Of a DNA stretch of 64,000 nucleotides, positions 62,915 through 64,000 are shown piece by piece. This stretch comes from Amycolatopsis albispora (GTDB lineage: Bacteria > Actinomycetota > Actinomycetes > Mycobacteriales > Pseudonocardiaceae). Both the position numbers and the translations under genes were made by a program. The stretch covers positions 2,108,001 through 2,172,000 of the forward strand of contig NZ_CP015163.1 of assembly GCF_003312875.1 (NCBI RefSeq), given 5' to 3'. Every line of letters starts with the position of its first letter. Position 1 is the stretch's first letter. The notes under the pieces were generated by a model that worked only from the letters and a program-made list of their open reading frames with translations, was not told the DNA's origin and made no database searches.

Positions 62915-63150
62915 TGGAGCCGGGGCCGCGGGCCGCGGGCCGCGGCGCCGCAGGGCCGCGGGCAGCGCAGTCGCGAGCAGCAGATCCGGGGCCGCGGTGC
63001 CCCGGGCAGCGGGGCCGCGAGCCCGCGGGCCGCAGATCCGGGGCCGCGGGCAGCACAGCCGCGAGCAGCGCAGCCGGGGCAAGCGCTGCCGCGAGCCGCG
63101 GGGCAGCAGGGCCGCGAGCTGGCCGAGGCGGGTGCGCCGGACAACGATCC
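62915..63150. repeat. GC-only degenerate repeat array between two hairpin copies
   Basis: The tract is almost entirely G and C. It begins with three tandem GGCCGCG units, then carries longer diverged units. CAGATCCGGGGCCGCGG occurs at 62981 and 63033, and a 27-bp unit at 62955-62981 recurs at 63043-63069 with two differences. No frame looks like a real protein. It fills the space between amiS and the AmiC-like gene. Confidence 0.75.
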
Positions 63151-63186
63151 GCGCCGCGAGCCGTGCAGCCGATGGCGGCCGCCCCG

Positions 63187-63245
63187 GCATGTCACGAATG
63201 TGGCTTTCGGGACGCGAAACGTCTCGAAAGCCACATTCGTGACAT
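63187..63245. repeat. Long hairpin repeat, copy 3
   Basis: Perfect 22-bp arms at 63187-63208 and 63224-63245, plus an inner GACG/CGTC stem, share the core of copies 1 and 2. It starts just after the AmiC-like gene in its direction of transcription, where it could terminate or attenuate read-through into amiS. Confidence 0.85.
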
Positions 63246-63278
63246 GCGGCCCGCCCCAGGCGGCGCAACCGGGCGGGG

Positions 63279-64000
63279 CTAGAGGCGGGTGATGATGTCG
63301 AAGTCGCAGCCGTCGGCCACGGCCAGGTGGACTCGTTGGCGCGCCTGCTGTCCGTGGAATTCGACCGTGCCGCGCGGGCCGTGGTAGGCGACGCCGTCGA
63401 GCACCGCGTTGAAGTCCGGCAGGCGTGCGCTCCCCGCGCGGCCCGCGAGGCTGGCCAGCGCCTGCAGACCCTCGTAACACGACTCCGCCGCGTTGTTCAG
63501 TGGCGGCGCGGCCGGCCCGTGCAGCCCGACGTACCGCCCCAGCAGGTCCATCGCGTCCGCGTTGACCATGGACCGGAAGTACGCCGCCGCCACGAACAGG
63601 TTCCGCGTCGCCGTGCTGCCGCTGGCCAGCAGCATGTTCTCCTCCATCAGCGGGCTGAACCGCACCAGCCGCTCGTGCAGCCCCCGCGCGGCGAAGGCGC
63701 GGTTGAACTCCACCGCGTCCTGCCCCACCAGCAGCATCAGCACCCCGTCCGCCCGGCTGGCTTCCACCCGCCGGATCAGCCCGGCCATGTCCCCGCCGCC
63801 GAGGCCGACGAACGCCTCCCCCGCGATCGACAGCCCCAGTTCCCCGGCGAACCGGCGCACCGCGCTGGTGGACGCGTGCGGCCACACGTAGTCGTCCCCG
63901 GCGATGAACCACCGGCGCGCGCCGAGGTTGTCCCGCAGCCACCGGAGCGCGGGCGCGATCTGCAACCGCGGTGTCTCGCCGGTGCAGAAAATTCCCGGCC
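63279..64000 (-). CDS. AmiC-like amide/urea-binding protein, C-terminal part
   Basis: The frame is open from the right edge (FCTGETPRLQIAPALRWLRD) to a TAG at 63279, so about 240 C-terminal residues are present. The segment LGARRWFIAGDDYVWPHAST, then VGLGGGDMAGLIRRVEASRA and AAAYFRSMVNADAMDLLGRY, matches type I periplasmic-binding folds of the AmiC and urea/short-amide ABC-binding group. In Pseudomonas AmiC is the cytosolic amide sensor that releases the antiterminator AmiR. A secreted transporter component is the alternative, and the missing N-terminus would decide. It lies upstream of amiS on the same strand, separated by the repeat region. Confidence 0.83.
   Translation of the reverse strand, partial: PGIFCTGETPRLQIAPALRWLRDNLGARRWFIAGDDYVWPHASTSAVRRFAGELGLSIAGEAFVGLGGGDMAGLIRRVEASRADGVLMLLVGQDAVEFNRAFAARGLHERLVRFSPLMEENMLLASGSTATRNLFVAAAYFRSMVNADAMDLLGRYVGLHGPAAPPLNNAAESCYEGLQALASLAGRAGSARLPDFNAVLDGVAYHGPRGTVEFHGQQARQRVHLAVADGCDFDIITRL

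Noticed and set aside
62915..63150. CRISPR-like repeat organisation in the GC-rich array.
   Set aside because: Units are of unequal length, degenerate, and not separated by unique spacers; no cas gene is near.
62815..63282. Several overlapping frames across the GC-only array (for example 62815-63282 and 62847-63242).
   Set aside because: They consist of Gly/Ala/Arg/Pro repeats dictated by the G/C repeats and read through the hairpin arms, so they are not proteins.

Overview
The window is a GC-rich actinomycete chromosome segment, with strong third-position G/C bias and many GTG and some TTG starts. EspG/EspC-type ESX accessory genes, a SARP/AfsR regulator, an EHN epoxide hydrolase, a DUF6223 protein and DtxR/IdeR-type iron boxes all point to a Pseudonocardiaceae-like soil actinomycete. 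Amycolatopsis is my best guess; this is inference without a database search. No rRNA, tRNA, CRISPR array or transposase was recognised.

Positions 1-36 kb are a mosaic of single genes and short operons. They hold the 3' end of an IclR regulator beside an MHS-type MFS permease, a MerR regulator, and a Tat-exported metallophosphoesterase-LamG protein. A Cys-rich DUF1540 protein, an LLM flavin oxidoreductase and a frameshifted GNAT gene follow. Next come two methyltransferases, a Vat-type acetyltransferase, and a TetR gene with a duplicated operator. A GH127 enzyme split by a LamG insertion and a GH43 enzyme flank an ABC binding protein and permease. That pair sits under a clear cobalamin riboswitch. 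Further on are a LexA-like repressor without an evident SOS box, a DUF5997/LysR-substrate-domain pair, a secretory lipase with TetR, a small lipoprotein, a 42-aa peptide gene with an excellent ribosome binding site, a DHA2 exporter, a decayed alpha/beta hydrolase, an SDR and a NarL-type two-component system. A WYL regulator diverges from an epoxide hydrolase across a perfect palindrome. An ESX accessory operon (YbaB, EspG, EspC-like, PPE/WXG-like) and a SARP-TetR pair end this part.

Positions 37-59 kb are a catecholate siderophore locus on the minus strand. The genes read from 58.8 kb down to 37.1 kb: entA; then entC-entE-entB-ArCP-SIP-binding protein-permease-permease-ATPase-NRPS-MFS-DAHP synthase. 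Most junctions in the second block are ATGA or GTGA overlaps. Two iron boxes drive it, one before entA and one before entC. The NRPS (3336 aa) reads C-A-T-E-C-A-T-E-C. It has no thioesterase, and its second E domain lacks the GYGxLRY segment. DAHP synthase feeds chorismate, EntCBA and EntE with the separate carrier protein make and load 2,3-dihydroxybenzoate, the NRPS builds the peptide, the MFS protein probably exports it, and the ABC system plus SIP import it and release iron.

Positions 59-64 kb hold an aliphatic amidase operon on the minus strand: a truncated AmiC-like amide-binding protein, AmiS channel, AmiE amidase and AmiB-like AAA+ ATPase, followed by a KhtT-N-like protein and an alpha/beta hydrolase. 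The AmiC-like gene is separated from amiS by about 520 bp carrying two copies of a hairpin repeat, also present at 22.4 kb, around a GC-only degenerate repeat array.
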